This document shows positions 49,155 to 59,581 of a stretch of DNA of 64,000 bases, piece after piece. Both the position numbers and the translations under genes were made by a program. The notes beneath the pieces are model-generated. The model was not told the origin of the DNA and searched no databases. It saw nothing but the letters and a program-made list of their open reading frames with translations. The stretch is from a virus. The stretch's first letter is position 1. Every line of letters begins with the position of its first letter. The stretch is from the IMG/VR virus record IMGVR_UViG_3300028422_001962, positions 1-64,000 of that record. One strand, given 5' to 3'.

Positions 49155-49552
49155 AAGTTGAATTTGCTGATTGTGAATTAGGGATTGGTGTTGCGTTATA
49201 TGTCTCTGGTACCGAATTTTTGAAAGCCGATAAGTCAAAAGATGAATTTTGTAGTCTTGCTGCAGCAACAGATGCTTTTTATAATCAACAAGGACTTGAC
49301 TACCATATTGGCTCAACAGACTATGATACGGTAAAACAATGGGTCAAAGCATCCGGCGCAGTAATATTCGCTATTGAATCAGACCGTTATGGACACAGAA
49401 AGTGGTATGAAATTTATGTGTCTACAGATAATCGCTACACCAGAATTATCTGGTCTGATGATGGCAGAGAGTATTATTCAAAAGATAGCTCAGATTTGAA
49501 AAAGACTCCGACTAATACTACAACAAGGCAGAAAGGAGGTCGTGACGTATGA
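49151..49552 (+). CDS. Unrecognised protein inserted between hsdS and hsdR
   Basis: 133 residues. Starts in the hsdS stop (ATGA) and ends in the hsdR start (ATGA), so it is translationally coupled on both sides. Beta-rich N-terminus (VEFADCELGIGVALYVSGTE), a middle helix, then SGAVIFAIESDRYGHRKWYE and a polar tail. No family recognised. An accessory of the type I complex, an anti-restriction brake or a sensor are all conceivable; nothing in the sequence decides. Confidence 0.7.
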   Translation: MKVEFADCELGIGVALYVSGTEFLKADKSKDEFCSLAAATDAFYNQQGLDYHIGSTDYDTVKQWVKASGAVIFAIESDRYGHRKWYEIYVSTDNRYTRIIWSDDGREYYSKDSSDLKKTPTNTTTRQKGGRDV

Positions 49553-52518
49553 ATAATATTCTTTCAGAAAAAGAATATCAGAAGTTTATAATGGAGCGTT
49601 TGGAACAAGACAACGGATATGTCATCCGTAAGGCTACCAGTTACGACCGCTTGTTTTCCATCGACCGTGAGCTGCTGTTTAAATTTCTGAACGATACGCA
49701 GGGCGCAACAATGGCGGCACTGCGAAAAATTTATAAAGACGATTTGGAAGAAACCATTGTCAGCTTCATTAACGCCGAGACAACAAAAACTCGCGGCAGT
49801 CTCTTGGACATACTGAAACATGGGATTGAAATCTCAAGCATGAAGCTGGAGCTGATGTATACCAAACCGGCTACCACCTTCAACAAGGAGCTTCTTGCAA
49901 ACTATGAAAAAAACATCTTCTCAGTCATGGAGGAGGTCTGGGCAAGCGACAATGAACGGGTCGATTTGGTCATCTTCCTGAACGGTCTAACCATCATGTC
50001 CTTTGAGCTGAAGTGCAATGTTGCCGGGCAGTCCTATCAGGATGCGATTTATCAGTACCGCTGTGAGCGCAATCCGAAGACGCGTCTGTTCCTGTTTAAG
50101 GCAGGATGCCTGGTCAACTTTGCGATGGATCTTGAAGAGGTCTATATGACCACGAAGCTGTCCGGTGACTCTACTTTCTTTCTGCCGTTCAATATTGGCA
50201 ACGGAGAAGGCGTCAACGCTGGAGCGGGCAATCCCACCTTTAAGGACAAGTACAGCGTGTCCTATATGTGGGAGGACATTCTCACAAAGGATACCGTGCT
50301 GGGCCTCATCAGCAAGTTCATTTTTGTTGAGACAAAGGAAATAGAGGACGAGTTTACAGGTAAGATCAAAAAGACCGAAAGCATAATTTTCCCACGTTAC
50401 CACCAGTTGGACGTTATCCGCAAGTTATTGGGCGACGTCCGCGAAAATAGAACTGCTCAGAATTATCTGATTCAGCACAGCGCAGGTTCCGGTAAAACGA
50501 ATTCTATCGCTTGGCTGGCCCACCGGCTCACGTCACTACATGACGAAGACGATAAAATCATCTTTGATAATGTGGTCATCATCACCGACCGCGTGGTTGT
50601 CGACCGTCAACTTCAGAAGGCCATCATGGGTATGGAGCACAAGACAGGACTTATCCGAGTGATGGACGACAAGTGCAACTCCGCCGACCTTGCAATCGCC
50701 CTCAAAGGCAACACAAAGATCATTGCAACCACGATTCAGAAATTTCCGTATATCGTGGACAGCGTCGTGGGTTTGAAAACGAAACGCTTCGCGGTCATTA
50801 TCGATGAGGCGCATTCATCTACTGCCGGGAAGGACATGGCGGCGGTCACACAGTCTTTGGGTACCGGTGAGCAGGATTACACGGATGTGCAGGACATCAT
50901 TGCCGACGAGATTGCCCGCAATGGCAAGCAGGTTAATGTGTCGATGTTTGCGTTTACTGCAACACCGAAGCCGACCACCCTTCAGCTTTTCGGGATGTTG
51001 AATACCAAGGGACAGCGCGAGGCGTTCCACGTTTACTCTATGAAGCAAGCCATTGAAGAGGGCTTCATTCTTGATGTGCTGCAAAACTACACAACTTACG
51101 ATACCTTCTATCAGATAAATAAAGAAATCGAGGACGACCCCCGCTGTAAGACTTCGGACGCCAAGCGGCAGATTGCCCGCTTCGTGGAACTGCACGAAAC
51201 GAACATCTCGCAGCGTATTGAAGTCATCGTGGAGCATTTCCGAACTTCCGTTATGGCGGAGCTTGGCGGTATGGCAAAAGCAATGGTGATTACAGCTTCC
51301 CGGCAGGGTGCTGTAAAATACCGTCAGGCTTTCGAGGACTTTATTACGAAAAAGGGCTACAAGGATATTCGCGCTTTGGTGGCCTTCTCTGGCAAGGTGA
51401 AACTGCCGGATAACGACACAGCCGAATATACCGAAGCCTCCATGAATGGTTTCTCTGAAGAGCAGCTCACGAAGGAATTTGAAAAGGACGATTATCAAGT
51501 CCTGCTTGTGGCAAATAAATATCAGACGGGATTCGACCAGCCGAAGTTGTGCGCTATGTATGTTATGAAAAAGCTGAAAGGTGTTACAGCCGTGCAGACG
51601 CTGTCCCGTTTGAACCGGATATTCCCGCCGTTTGAAAAGCACACATTCGTGTTGGACTTTGTGAACGACTATGCGGATATTACTGCTGCCTTTGCGCCGT
51701 ATTACACGACAACATTACTGTCGAATTCAGTTACACCCACGGCAATTTATGATCTTGAAGCTAATATCGACTCCTATACCGTTCTTGATCCGGATGATAT
51801 TGAGAAGGCGAACGACCTGCTCTACAGCGACAACATTACGTCGAAGGACAAGCAGAAACTGACCTTCTATTTCAAAAAGGCGAAAAATCTGATTGAAAAT
51901 TACGATGTGACCAAGCAGCAGGAAATCGTAGCTCTCATGCGCCACTTCGTTCGTTTTTATGAGTTTCTGCTCCAAGTTTCCTGTTTTGAGGATGTAGACC
52001 TACACAAGAAGTACAATTTCATTACTTACTTGCTTTCTTACATCAACATCAAGCATCCAGGCGGCGGCTATAACCTTGACGGAAAAATCAAGGCAACCAA
52101 TTTCGTCCAGAAAAAGGACGAGGAGCATAATAAATCTGATCTTGTCGCTCAACCGGTTATGAAACTGCCGACGGCCGAGAGCTTTGGCTTGACCGAAGCC
52201 AAGGAAGAAAAGCTTTCCCAAATTATCGCGGAAATCAATAGTCGCACAGGGAAAGCCTATGATAATGATGTTGCGGTAAAAGCAATGCTGCAAATCCGGG
52301 ACCTATTGCTAAAATCGGACAAGCTGAAAACCAGCGCCCGGAACAACACCGTCAAAGATTTTGAGTTTTCCTATTTTGACGATATTGACGATGCCCTGAT
52401 TGAGGGACTTTCGCAGAATCAGGACTTTTTCTCGATGCTTTTGAGCAACGAGGAAATAAAGCGGCAGGTGCTTGGCATATTCACCGACGAAATATACGCA
52501 AGCCTGCGTAAAGCATAA
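49549..52518 (+). CDS. hsdR: Type I RM restriction/translocation subunit
   Basis: 989 residues. N-terminal PD-(D/E)XK nuclease (RVDLVIFLNGLTIMSFELKC, ending in E-x-K near 153-155, then QYRCERNPKT). SF2 motor: HSAGSGKTNS near 310, VIIDEAHSST near 416, FTATPKPTT, and TLSRLNRIFPP. The C-terminal helical domain binds the M2S core. It pulls DNA past the bound complex and cuts at a distance. Complete. Confidence 0.96.
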   Translation: MNNILSEKEYQKFIMERLEQDNGYVIRKATSYDRLFSIDRELLFKFLNDTQGATMAALRKIYKDDLEETIVSFINAETTKTRGSLLDILKHGIEISSMKLELMYTKPATTFNKELLANYEKNIFSVMEEVWASDNERVDLVIFLNGLTIMSFELKCNVAGQSYQDAIYQYRCERNPKTRLFLFKAGCLVNFAMDLEEVYMTTKLSGDSTFFLPFNIGNGEGVNAGAGNPTFKDKYSVSYMWEDILTKDTVLGLISKFIFVETKEIEDEFTGKIKKTESIIFPRYHQLDVIRKLLGDVRENRTAQNYLIQHSAGSGKTNSIAWLAHRLTSLHDEDDKIIFDNVVIITDRVVVDRQLQKAIMGMEHKTGLIRVMDDKCNSADLAIALKGNTKIIATTIQKFPYIVDSVVGLKTKRFAVIIDEAHSSTAGKDMAAVTQSLGTGEQDYTDVQDIIADEIARNGKQVNVSMFAFTATPKPTTLQLFGMLNTKGQREAFHVYSMKQAIEEGFILDVLQNYTTYDTFYQINKEIEDDPRCKTSDAKRQIARFVELHETNISQRIEVIVEHFRTSVMAELGGMAKAMVITASRQGAVKYRQAFEDFITKKGYKDIRALVAFSGKVKLPDNDTAEYTEASMNGFSEEQLTKEFEKDDYQVLLVANKYQTGFDQPKLCAMYVMKKLKGVTAVQTLSRLNRIFPPFEKHTFVLDFVNDYADITAAFAPYYTTTLLSNSVTPTAIYDLEANIDSYTVLDPDDIEKANDLLYSDNITSKDKQKLTFYFKKAKNLIENYDVTKQQEIVALMRHFVRFYEFLLQVSCFEDVDLHKKYNFITYLLSYINIKHPGGGYNLDGKIKATNFVQKKDEEHNKSDLVAQPVMKLPTAESFGLTEAKEEKLSQIIAEINSRTGKAYDNDVAVKAMLQIRDLLLKSDKLKTSARNNTVKDFEFSYFDDIDDALIEGLSQNQDFFSMLLSNEEIKRQVLGIFTDEIYASLRKA

Positions 52519-52529
52519 GGAGGGGTATC

Positions 52530-55361
52530 ATGTTTGAAAAATTTCGTTTGCAGGACGCGCTTGTAAAATACAAGCAGAATTTCGTTTCTACCCAATGGGG
52601 AAACGAGAAATACAAGTGGGAAGCAGTTAAGTTCTTTCAGGACAATTGGGATGTCAATGCAGCGAATTTTGCCTCAATGCTGACTCTCTCCCTCTCGAAA
52701 ACATATAATCTGCTCGCGTCTATGAACAACTTTCCAGCGCGAATGATTGAGAAATTTGCGGAAACGGCTCCCGAAGAAGTGCGGGCGATGTTCATTGCCC
52801 TGTTCGATGAAAGCAAGGATGTCGTTACCAGAATTACAGATTTTAAAGACCAGTCATCCATTCTCCTCGAAAAGTATGGCAACGGAGCGGGACAGCATTA
52901 TCAGTACGAAAATGCCGTCAGCACCTACTTATGGCTGCGTTATCCCGACAAATATTACATTTATAAATACGGCGAGATAAAAACCGCCGCAGATGAACTC
53001 GGCAGTGATTATCGATTCAAGAAAGGCGCATATGCGGACAATCTGCGCAATTTCTATAGCTTTTATGATGAGCTGTGTGCGGAAATCAAGAAGGATGAAG
53101 AACTCGTAAGTCTGCTCAAATCCCAGCTTACGGACGATTGCTATCCAGACCCGGAATACAGAACGCTTACAATCGATGTCGGCTTTTACATCAGCCGCTA
53201 CTTTTCGCAGAAGGAATCCGTAGCCACTGACGACTGGTTTCCGACAGATTACACGCCTAACATTTCTGTCGATGAGTGGGTAGAACTTCTTAATGATCCC
53301 GATGTATTTACGACTGGAAGCCTTGAAATCATGAAGCGCATGAAGGACTACGGCGGGCAGGCTACTTGTACTCAGCTCTCCATCAAATACGGTGAAACGA
53401 AGAATTTCTACAATAGTGGTTCTTCTGCTTTGGCGCGTCGTATTGCTGAAAAAACCGGCTGCCCTGTAATGGATAGAGATGAAGAAAACTCCCGCTGGTG
53501 GCCGATTCTGTATTTTGGACGCAATGCGGGTAAAGATGACTCTGGCAGCTATACATGGAAACTACGAGATGAGTTATCGGCCGCAATTGATAAAGTCGAT
53601 ATGTCTGAGGTTTCGCTTTATGCTGATGCGACTCCTTCAATTTGGAAAATAAGCCATGGAACCGAAAGCACCGGCATTTCAGATGAAAACAAGCAGATAT
53701 TTATGGATCGCGGCGTTATTGTGGTACATAGTACAACCAAGGCAAAAGCCACGTCAAAAGTGTCCCAGGGTGAGTCATTTACCTATTCCATGAAAATGGG
53801 CGATTATTTTTACTTGTGCTATGGCAGCAGAATTCAACTTTTAGGGCAAATCACAAGCAACGATGCTGTGGAAAATCCAGAAATGAAGGATGGCTGGTAT
53901 GAACGTCCATACCGAGTTGTCGCCATGCCGAAAATCAATGATTCCTATGATGGTGTAAAAAAGTGGTGGACGCCTAATGATAACTCCACTTGCATAAAGG
54001 TTGATGACAAGCCATTGTTTGAGGAATTAATTCTCAAACCGTATTTTGGCTTGACGGTTGTACAGCTTCTTGGCGATACCAATGAGCAGCACGGCTATTG
54101 GTGGTTAAATGCAAATCCGAAAATTTGGAGTTTTTCGGACATTGCTGTCGGAGAAGTTCAGTCATATACACTTTATAATGATAATGGCAACAAACGCCGC
54201 ATTTTTCAAAATTTCTTAGATGCAAAAGCCGGTGATATGATAATCGGCTATGAATCGAACCCTGTTAAACAGATTGTTGCGATTGGCAAGGTCAGTGCGG
54301 AACAAGATGGTGAAAAAATTTATTTTGAAAAAATCGAGGGGCTTTCCTCGCCGATTGATTATCAAACGCTGAAAAGCTGTTCCGAGCTGGAAAGAATGGA
54401 ATATTTCAGCAATCCGCAAGGCAGCTTATTTAAGCTGACAAAGGGCGAGTACGATTTTATCGTCGATATGATTCGAGATGAAAACCCACTTGCTCAAGAA
54501 GAAAAAGCAGAAGAGTACGACAAGGCGGACTTTCTTAATGAGGTTTACATGACAGAGAGCCGCTACGATATGCTTCTTTCTGTCCTGAAAAACAAAAAGA
54601 ACATCATTCTGCAGGGCGCACCCGGTGTCGGGAAAACTTTTGCAGCAAAGCGCCTTGCATACTCGATGATCGGAGAAATGGACGAAAACCGAATTGAATT
54701 CGTTCAGTTCCACCAGAATTACTCTTACGAAGATTTCATGATGGGCTATAAACCTGTGAATGATGGTTTTGAGTTGAAATACGGTATCTTTTATCGTTTT
54801 TGCCAAAAAGCTGCAAACCAGCCGGACAAAGATTTCTTCTTTATCATTGATGAAATCAATCGGGGTAATATGAGTAAAATCTTCGGTGAGCTACTCATGT
54901 TGATTGAGCGCGATTACCGTGGTACGAAGACAACACTCGCCTATAACGGCTTGGCATTCACGGTACCCAAGAACATATATATCATCGGTATGATGAATAC
55001 CGCCGACCGCAGTCTTGCCATGATTGATTATGCGCTTCGCCGCCGCTTCAGCTTCTTTGAGATCGAACCGGGCTTTGATTCCGATGGCTTTGTAAAATAT
55101 CAAAACGCCTTGAACAATGAAACATTTAATGAGCTTATTAATAAGGTACAAGAACTTAACAAGGAAATCTCACTTGATAAATCTTTAGGAAAAGGGTTCT
55201 GTATTGGACACAGTTATTTCTGCGGACAAGTTACCTGCTCGGACGAATGGATGCATTCCATTGTTGACTATGATATTCTGCCGATGCTGAGTGAGTATTG
55301 GTTTGACGATAGCGGAAAGCTACAGCGTTGGGAGAACATTTTGCGTGGTGTATTCCAATGA
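52530..55361 (+). CDS. mcrB: McrB-like AAA+ GTPase with EVE-type domain
   Basis: 943 residues, AGGAGGGGTATC ribosome site. Residues 1-500 are an unusually long N-terminal part. About 525-650 is an EVE/PUA-like domain (WWLNANPKIWSFSDIAVGEV, DAKAGDMIIGYES), which reads modified bases. The McrB motor follows: QGAPGVGKTFAAKRLA near 695, FIIDEINRGNMSKIFGELL, and the MNTADRSLAMIDYALRRRF sensor. With McrC it restricts DNA carrying modified cytosine. The stop overlaps mcrC by 4 bp. Confidence 0.92.
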   Translation: MFEKFRLQDALVKYKQNFVSTQWGNEKYKWEAVKFFQDNWDVNAANFASMLTLSLSKTYNLLASMNNFPARMIEKFAETAPEEVRAMFIALFDESKDVVTRITDFKDQSSILLEKYGNGAGQHYQYENAVSTYLWLRYPDKYYIYKYGEIKTAADELGSDYRFKKGAYADNLRNFYSFYDELCAEIKKDEELVSLLKSQLTDDCYPDPEYRTLTIDVGFYISRYFSQKESVATDDWFPTDYTPNISVDEWVELLNDPDVFTTGSLEIMKRMKDYGGQATCTQLSIKYGETKNFYNSGSSALARRIAEKTGCPVMDRDEENSRWWPILYFGRNAGKDDSGSYTWKLRDELSAAIDKVDMSEVSLYADATPSIWKISHGTESTGISDENKQIFMDRGVIVVHSTTKAKATSKVSQGESFTYSMKMGDYFYLCYGSRIQLLGQITSNDAVENPEMKDGWYERPYRVVAMPKINDSYDGVKKWWTPNDNSTCIKVDDKPLFEELILKPYFGLTVVQLLGDTNEQHGYWWLNANPKIWSFSDIAVGEVQSYTLYNDNGNKRRIFQNFLDAKAGDMIIGYESNPVKQIVAIGKVSAEQDGEKIYFEKIEGLSSPIDYQTLKSCSELERMEYFSNPQGSLFKLTKGEYDFIVDMIRDENPLAQEEKAEEYDKADFLNEVYMTESRYDMLLSVLKNKKNIILQGAPGVGKTFAAKRLAYSMIGEMDENRIEFVQFHQNYSYEDFMMGYKPVNDGFELKYGIFYRFCQKAANQPDKDFFFIIDEINRGNMSKIFGELLMLIERDYRGTKTTLAYNGLAFTVPKNIYIIGMMNTADRSLAMIDYALRRRFSFFEIEPGFDSDGFVKYQNALNNETFNELINKVQELNKEISLDKSLGKGFCIGHSYFCGQVTCSDEWMHSIVDYDILPMLSEYWFDDSGKLQRWENILRGVFQ

Positions 55362-56422
55362 TTAAGAACAAGAGCATTTTCATAAAAAACATATATTATA
55401 TGCTTTCCTATGCCTTTACGACATTGAATCAATCTAATTTTGAAGATGTGGCGACTGAGGAATTTGAGAATATGCATAACCTCTTTGCCGCAATTCTCGC
55501 AAAAGGCATCGGCCAACAGTTGAAGCAGGGTTTGTATCGCGAGTATTTGAACAAAAGAGAAAATATGGCGGTCATGCGTGGAAAAATCGATATGTCTGGA
55601 ACTATCAAAAACAAGATTGCACGGCAGCAAATTCTTTCTTGCGATTATGATGATCTGTCGGAAAACAATCTCCTAAATCAAATCCTGAAGACCACAGTTA
55701 TGATTTTGCTCCGTCTGTCAAAAGTCAATACCGAGTATAAAGACGCGCTCAAAAAAGAAATGCTATTTTTCTCAAATGTTGATACCATCGAACCGGCATC
55801 AATCCGATGGTCGTCAATTCGTTTCCAGCGAAATAATCAGACTTATCGTATGCTCGTCAGTATCTGCCAGCTTATTCTGGAAGGAATGCTTTTGACAACG
55901 GAACAAGGCGAATACAAGCTGGCTTCTTTTGTTGACGAGCAGAGAATGTGCCGTTTATATGAGAAGTTTATATTGGAATACTACAGCAAGAAGTTTCCTG
56001 CATTGAGTGTGAGTGCATCGCAGATTCCGTGGGCCTTGGATGACGGCATTGGAACGATGCTCCCCACAATGCAGAGTGATATTACACTTTCTCACGGAAA
56101 CGAAGTGCTTATTATTGATGCAAAGTATTATTCTCATACCACGCAGGCGCAATATGATGTACATACGCTTCATTCCGGCAACCTGTATCAGATATTTACC
56201 TATGTAAAGAACAGAGACTCCGAATTTGGAGAGAAACCACATAAGGTATCAGGAATGCTTCTGTATGCCAAAACCGATGAAACAATACAGCCAGACAATG
56301 AATATCGGATGAGTGGTAACAAAATCAGCGTAAGGACACTCGACTTGAATTGCGAGTTTCCTGTAATCGCTGCACAGCTAAATAGCATCGCTAAGAGTCA
56401 TTTTGGTGAGATCATTGCGTAA
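55358..56422 (+). CDS. mcrC: McrC-family nuclease subunit
   Basis: 354 residues from the ATG at 55358 within the mcrB stop; the frame is open to 55328 but that start has no support. KNIYYMLSYAFTTLNQSNFE and YREYLNKRENMAVMRGKIDM are typical McrC sequence. The C-terminal half has the nuclease core LPTMQSDITLSHG then VLIIDAKYY (D, D-x-K). Partner of the preceding McrB motor. Confidence 0.93.
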   Translation: MIKNKSIFIKNIYYMLSYAFTTLNQSNFEDVATEEFENMHNLFAAILAKGIGQQLKQGLYREYLNKRENMAVMRGKIDMSGTIKNKIARQQILSCDYDDLSENNLLNQILKTTVMILLRLSKVNTEYKDALKKEMLFFSNVDTIEPASIRWSSIRFQRNNQTYRMLVSICQLILEGMLLTTEQGEYKLASFVDEQRMCRLYEKFILEYYSKKFPALSVSASQIPWALDDGIGTMLPTMQSDITLSHGNEVLIIDAKYYSHTTQAQYDVHTLHSGNLYQIFTYVKNRDSEFGEKPHKVSGMLLYAKTDETIQPDNEYRMSGNKISVRTLDLNCEFPVIAAQLNSIAKSHFGEIIA

Positions 56423-56447
56423 TCTTTAACCCGGGAGGAGGTGCATT

Positions 56448-57482
56448 ATGCCCTTTACTATCGTCCGGCAGGACATCACAAAAATGAAAGTTGACGCCAT
56501 TGTCAATGCCGCCAACACCGATCTGCAAATGGGCGGTGGGGTTTGCGGAGCTATATTCAAAGCTGCGGGAGTACTTGAACTCCAAGCCGCCTGTGATAAA
56601 CTCGCTCCGATAAAGACGGGCGAGGCAATTATTACTCCAGGCTTCAATCTCTCAGCTAAGTTTGTTATCCATGCGGTGGGTCCGGTTTATCGGCATTGGA
56701 GCAAAGAGCAGAACGAGCAGCACCTTCACGCTGCCTATACGAACTCGCTGAAAAGAGCTGTTGAAAACAAGTGTGAAAGCATAGCATTTCCTTTGATTTC
56801 AAGTGGTATCTATGGCTATCCAAAAGACGAGGCACTTAAAGTGGCTACCTCAGCGATTCAAGATTTCCTCAAAGATTACGATCTTGAGGTGACCATTGTG
56901 GTGTTTGACAAGTCAGCATTCACCATCAGCCGCGAACTACTCGGAGAAGTCGAAAGCTACATTGATGAGCATTATATCGAAACACACCAAATAAAGCGGC
57001 GACAACTGCTTGATATAGAGCGGGAAGCCTTTTACGAAGCTGACAAAGATGTTAGTAAATATAACAAGCCTCTTTTTGAAGAAATGCTCGCTCCGTCTGT
57101 TGGTGCGCCCGCTCCACTTGATGATTTGGTCGGCAATCTGGACGAGCCGTTCTCCGCGACACTCCTGCGGCTGATTGACGCCAAGGAAAAGACGGATGTG
57201 GAAGTTTACAAACGTGCAAATCTTGACCGAAAGCTGTTCTCCAAGATACGGAGCAACAAAGGCTATACGCCGAGTAAGCGCACTGCCCTTGCTCTTGCCG
57301 TGGCGCTGGAATTGTCACTCAGCGAAACTGATGACCTCTTGGAGCGGGCAGGATATGCACTTTCCCATGCAGCCAAGTTCGATGTAATCGTGGAATATTT
57401 CATCACTAACGGTAAATATGACGTTTTCGAGATAAATGAAGTGCTGTTTGAGTACGACCAGCCGCTGTTGGGAGGGTGTTGA
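56448..57482 (+). CDS. Macro-domain protein with C-terminal XRE-like helical domain
   Basis: 344 residues. Residues 1-165 are a macro domain: DAIVNAANTDLQMGGGVCGA (19-37 region, ADP-ribose loop 1) and FPLISSGIYGYPKDEAL (loop 2), as in YmdB-type ADP-ribose deacetylases. The C-terminal 180 residues contain FSATLLRLIDAKEKTDVEVY, a XRE-like helix set (LDRKLFSKIRSNKGYTPSKR). It could remove ADP-ribose marks or bind NAD-derived signals. Located 25 bp after mcrC with GGGAGGAGGTGCATT, and almost fused to the next gene, which links the RM block to the last module. Confidence 0.88.
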   Translation: MPFTIVRQDITKMKVDAIVNAANTDLQMGGGVCGAIFKAAGVLELQAACDKLAPIKTGEAIITPGFNLSAKFVIHAVGPVYRHWSKEQNEQHLHAAYTNSLKRAVENKCESIAFPLISSGIYGYPKDEALKVATSAIQDFLKDYDLEVTIVVFDKSAFTISRELLGEVESYIDEHYIETHQIKRRQLLDIEREAFYEADKDVSKYNKPLFEEMLAPSVGAPAPLDDLVGNLDEPFSATLLRLIDAKEKTDVEVYKRANLDRKLFSKIRSNKGYTPSKRTALALAVALELSLSETDDLLERAGYALSHAAKFDVIVEYFITNGKYDVFEINEVLFEYDQPLLGGC

Positions 57483-57484
57483 TT

Positions 57485-58792
57485 GTGGATTATTTTCTGA
57501 TTATAGCATTGCCAATAATAGCACTCGCTCAAATTGCCGGAGGGGTAGTTTTTTTGTGTAAAAAAACAAATTCCAACGATAACAACGCCATAAGCACAGA
57601 ACAGTCCGATTCAACTAACTCGGAGGTACTTATGCCAGTAGGATGTGTTAAGGGCTACGAAATAACTATACCAATTGAACTTCTGCCTGCGACAACCCAG
57701 ATTGAGGATAAGAGCCTGTTTGAAATTACTGACCACACGGTCATTTCTCGAATTTCTGGACTAATACCTTTTACATTGCAAAATGGGACAAGGATAATGG
57801 CAAACAATGCTCTCAACCCACTAAAAGGTACAGAGTTAGTAAAAATGGATATTCCATTTTCACAACTCACGAAGTCGAAAGACATGGCAGGTGCTGCAAG
57901 AGGTTATGTTCACGGAGGTAAGGGCGTAGCGGCACAAGCAAATTTAACTAAAGTTGACATGACCAAAGTCACAAAAGCGACTGCTGTCGCTAACGGAGTG
58001 GCGAATGTGATGAATGTTGGCTCTTTAGTCGTCGGACAGTATTATATGTCCGAGATAAGTTCCAAGTTAGAAACTATGACAAAGAGCATAGATAAAATCA
58101 GCGATTTTCAAGACAGGGAGTTTAAGAGTCGGATATTATCGGTGATTACTCTTGTTGGAGAAATTTCTCAATTCAGCTCTGAAATAATGGAAGACGATGA
58201 GCAGCGAACACTTAAACTTTCAGCTTTAGAAAACTTAAAAGCTACTGCTACCGAACTGCTGGGGCAAGTAAACATTACAATATCTGGAATCACTCAGAAA
58301 AGCCCTAATCCTAATTATGAAGATTATCAGTACAAAGTTGGAGATCTCAAAGTTTTAGTTGAGTATCAAAACATATTAGTTGCTGTTCTCGCGGAAATTA
58401 GCAAGTTGACGTATTTGTTAGGTAAAGGGGCAATTTCGACTGAACGCAGCTATGCCATATACAGTAAGTATTTGGAACAAGCCAAACAAACTCGAACCCT
58501 TCTTGGACAATGGCACGATAAGCAAGTTACGGCACTGCATATTGATTTAAACAAAGAGCGCATTTCCAAAGCGGGGTTTGAAGCTATTATTTCGGCTCCA
58601 CTGGGCTTGATAGATGATAAATTTAAGTTTAAGGCCTTAAAACAAAGCCTTGTTTACGAGATAAGCACCCAAGCTAACCAAAGTCTCGAAAGTCCAGATG
58701 AACCAAAACGTATCTACGATGAAGATGTAGAAATCATCATAAAGGACGGCAAATATTATTATCTACACGAATCACTGGAAACGGATGAATAA
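57485..58792 (+). CDS. Membrane-anchored helical protein of unknown function
   Basis: 435 residues from the GTG at 57485, 9 bp after GGAGG and 2 bp after the macro stop. One N-terminal transmembrane helix (DYFLIIALPIIALAQIAGGV), a polar linker, a soluble domain (60-130), then a glycine/alanine-rich segment (AGAARGYVHGGKGVAAQANL, about 140-160) and a long helical domain (SSKLETMTKSIDKISDFQDR and on). No family recognised. The association with macro and VWA genes suggests a membrane-bound module. Confidence 0.65.
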   Translation: MDYFLIIALPIIALAQIAGGVVFLCKKTNSNDNNAISTEQSDSTNSEVLMPVGCVKGYEITIPIELLPATTQIEDKSLFEITDHTVISRISGLIPFTLQNGTRIMANNALNPLKGTELVKMDIPFSQLTKSKDMAGAARGYVHGGKGVAAQANLTKVDMTKVTKATAVANGVANVMNVGSLVVGQYYMSEISSKLETMTKSIDKISDFQDREFKSRILSVITLVGEISQFSSEIMEDDEQRTLKLSALENLKATATELLGQVNITISGITQKSPNPNYEDYQYKVGDLKVLVEYQNILVAVLAEISKLTYLLGKGAISTERSYAIYSKYLEQAKQTRTLLGQWHDKQVTALHIDLNKERISKAGFEAIISAPLGLIDDKFKFKALKQSLVYEISTQANQSLESPDEPKRIYDEDVEIIIKDGKYYYLHESLETDE

Positions 58793-58890
58793 CAATTTCG
58801 TAAGCTGTTAATGTCGTTTCGGAAGCGACCTCTCGCCCCTCGCCAAGTAGTATTCTAAGGTTACAATAAAAATCTTAGGAGGCTACGGAA

Positions 58891-59544
58891 ATGAAAAAAG
58901 GATTAACGGAATTAGTATTTATACTCGACAAAAGCGGATCGATGGGTGGATTAGAAACCGATACTATAGGTGGCTACAATACTATGCTTAAGAAGCAGCA
59001 GACGGTCGATGGCGAATGCCATATCACAACGGTGCTTTTTGATAACAACTACGAGCTACTCCACGACCGTATAGATATCAAGGCGGTCAGCCCAATCACC
59101 GAAAAGGAGTACCAAGTCGGCGGATCAACTGCGCTTCTTGACGCAATTGGGAGGACGATACACAAAATCGGCAATGCCCAGCAGCACACCGCCGACGATT
59201 ACCGTGCAGAAAAGGTCATGTTCGTCATCATCACCGACGGCGAGGAGAACAGCAGCCGCGAGTACAGCTCGGACAAAGTCAAGGCGCAGATTGAGCGGCA
59301 GAAGGCAAAATACGGTTGGGAGTTTATCTTCCTTGGCGCGAATATTGACGCTGTGCAGACAGCTTCGCGCTTCGGCATAGCACCCGACCGCGCTCAGAAT
59401 TATCACGCTGACAGCGAGGGCGTGGAACTCAACTTCCGTGTAATGAGCGAGGCTGTCGCCACCTTCCGAGAATGCGCCGCCATGCCGGAGGGTTGGAATG
59501 ACGAGATACAGAAGGACTATAAACGACGCGGCAGCAAGCGTTAA
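58891..59544 (+). CDS. VWA (von Willebrand A) domain protein
   Basis: 217 residues, essentially a single VWA domain. The MIDAS site is complete: FILDKSGSMGG (D13, S15, S17), GGSTALLDAIG (Thr) and VIITDGEENSSREY (Asp). The end DEIQKDYKRRGSKR is basic. VWA proteins of this type bind metal and partner proteins, and recur in tellurite-resistance-like and ternary conflict systems. GGAGGCTACGGAA precedes the start. It is 98 bp after the membrane protein gene. Confidence 0.9.
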   Translation: MKKGLTELVFILDKSGSMGGLETDTIGGYNTMLKKQQTVDGECHITTVLFDNNYELLHDRIDIKAVSPITEKEYQVGGSTALLDAIGRTIHKIGNAQQHTADDYRAEKVMFVIITDGEENSSREYSSDKVKAQIERQKAKYGWEFIFLGANIDAVQTASRFGIAPDRAQNYHADSEGVELNFRVMSEAVATFRECAAMPEGWNDEIQKDYKRRGSKR

Positions 59545-59581
59545 TAAGAGATGATCGTAGCCTACTGCGTAAGGAGAAAAT

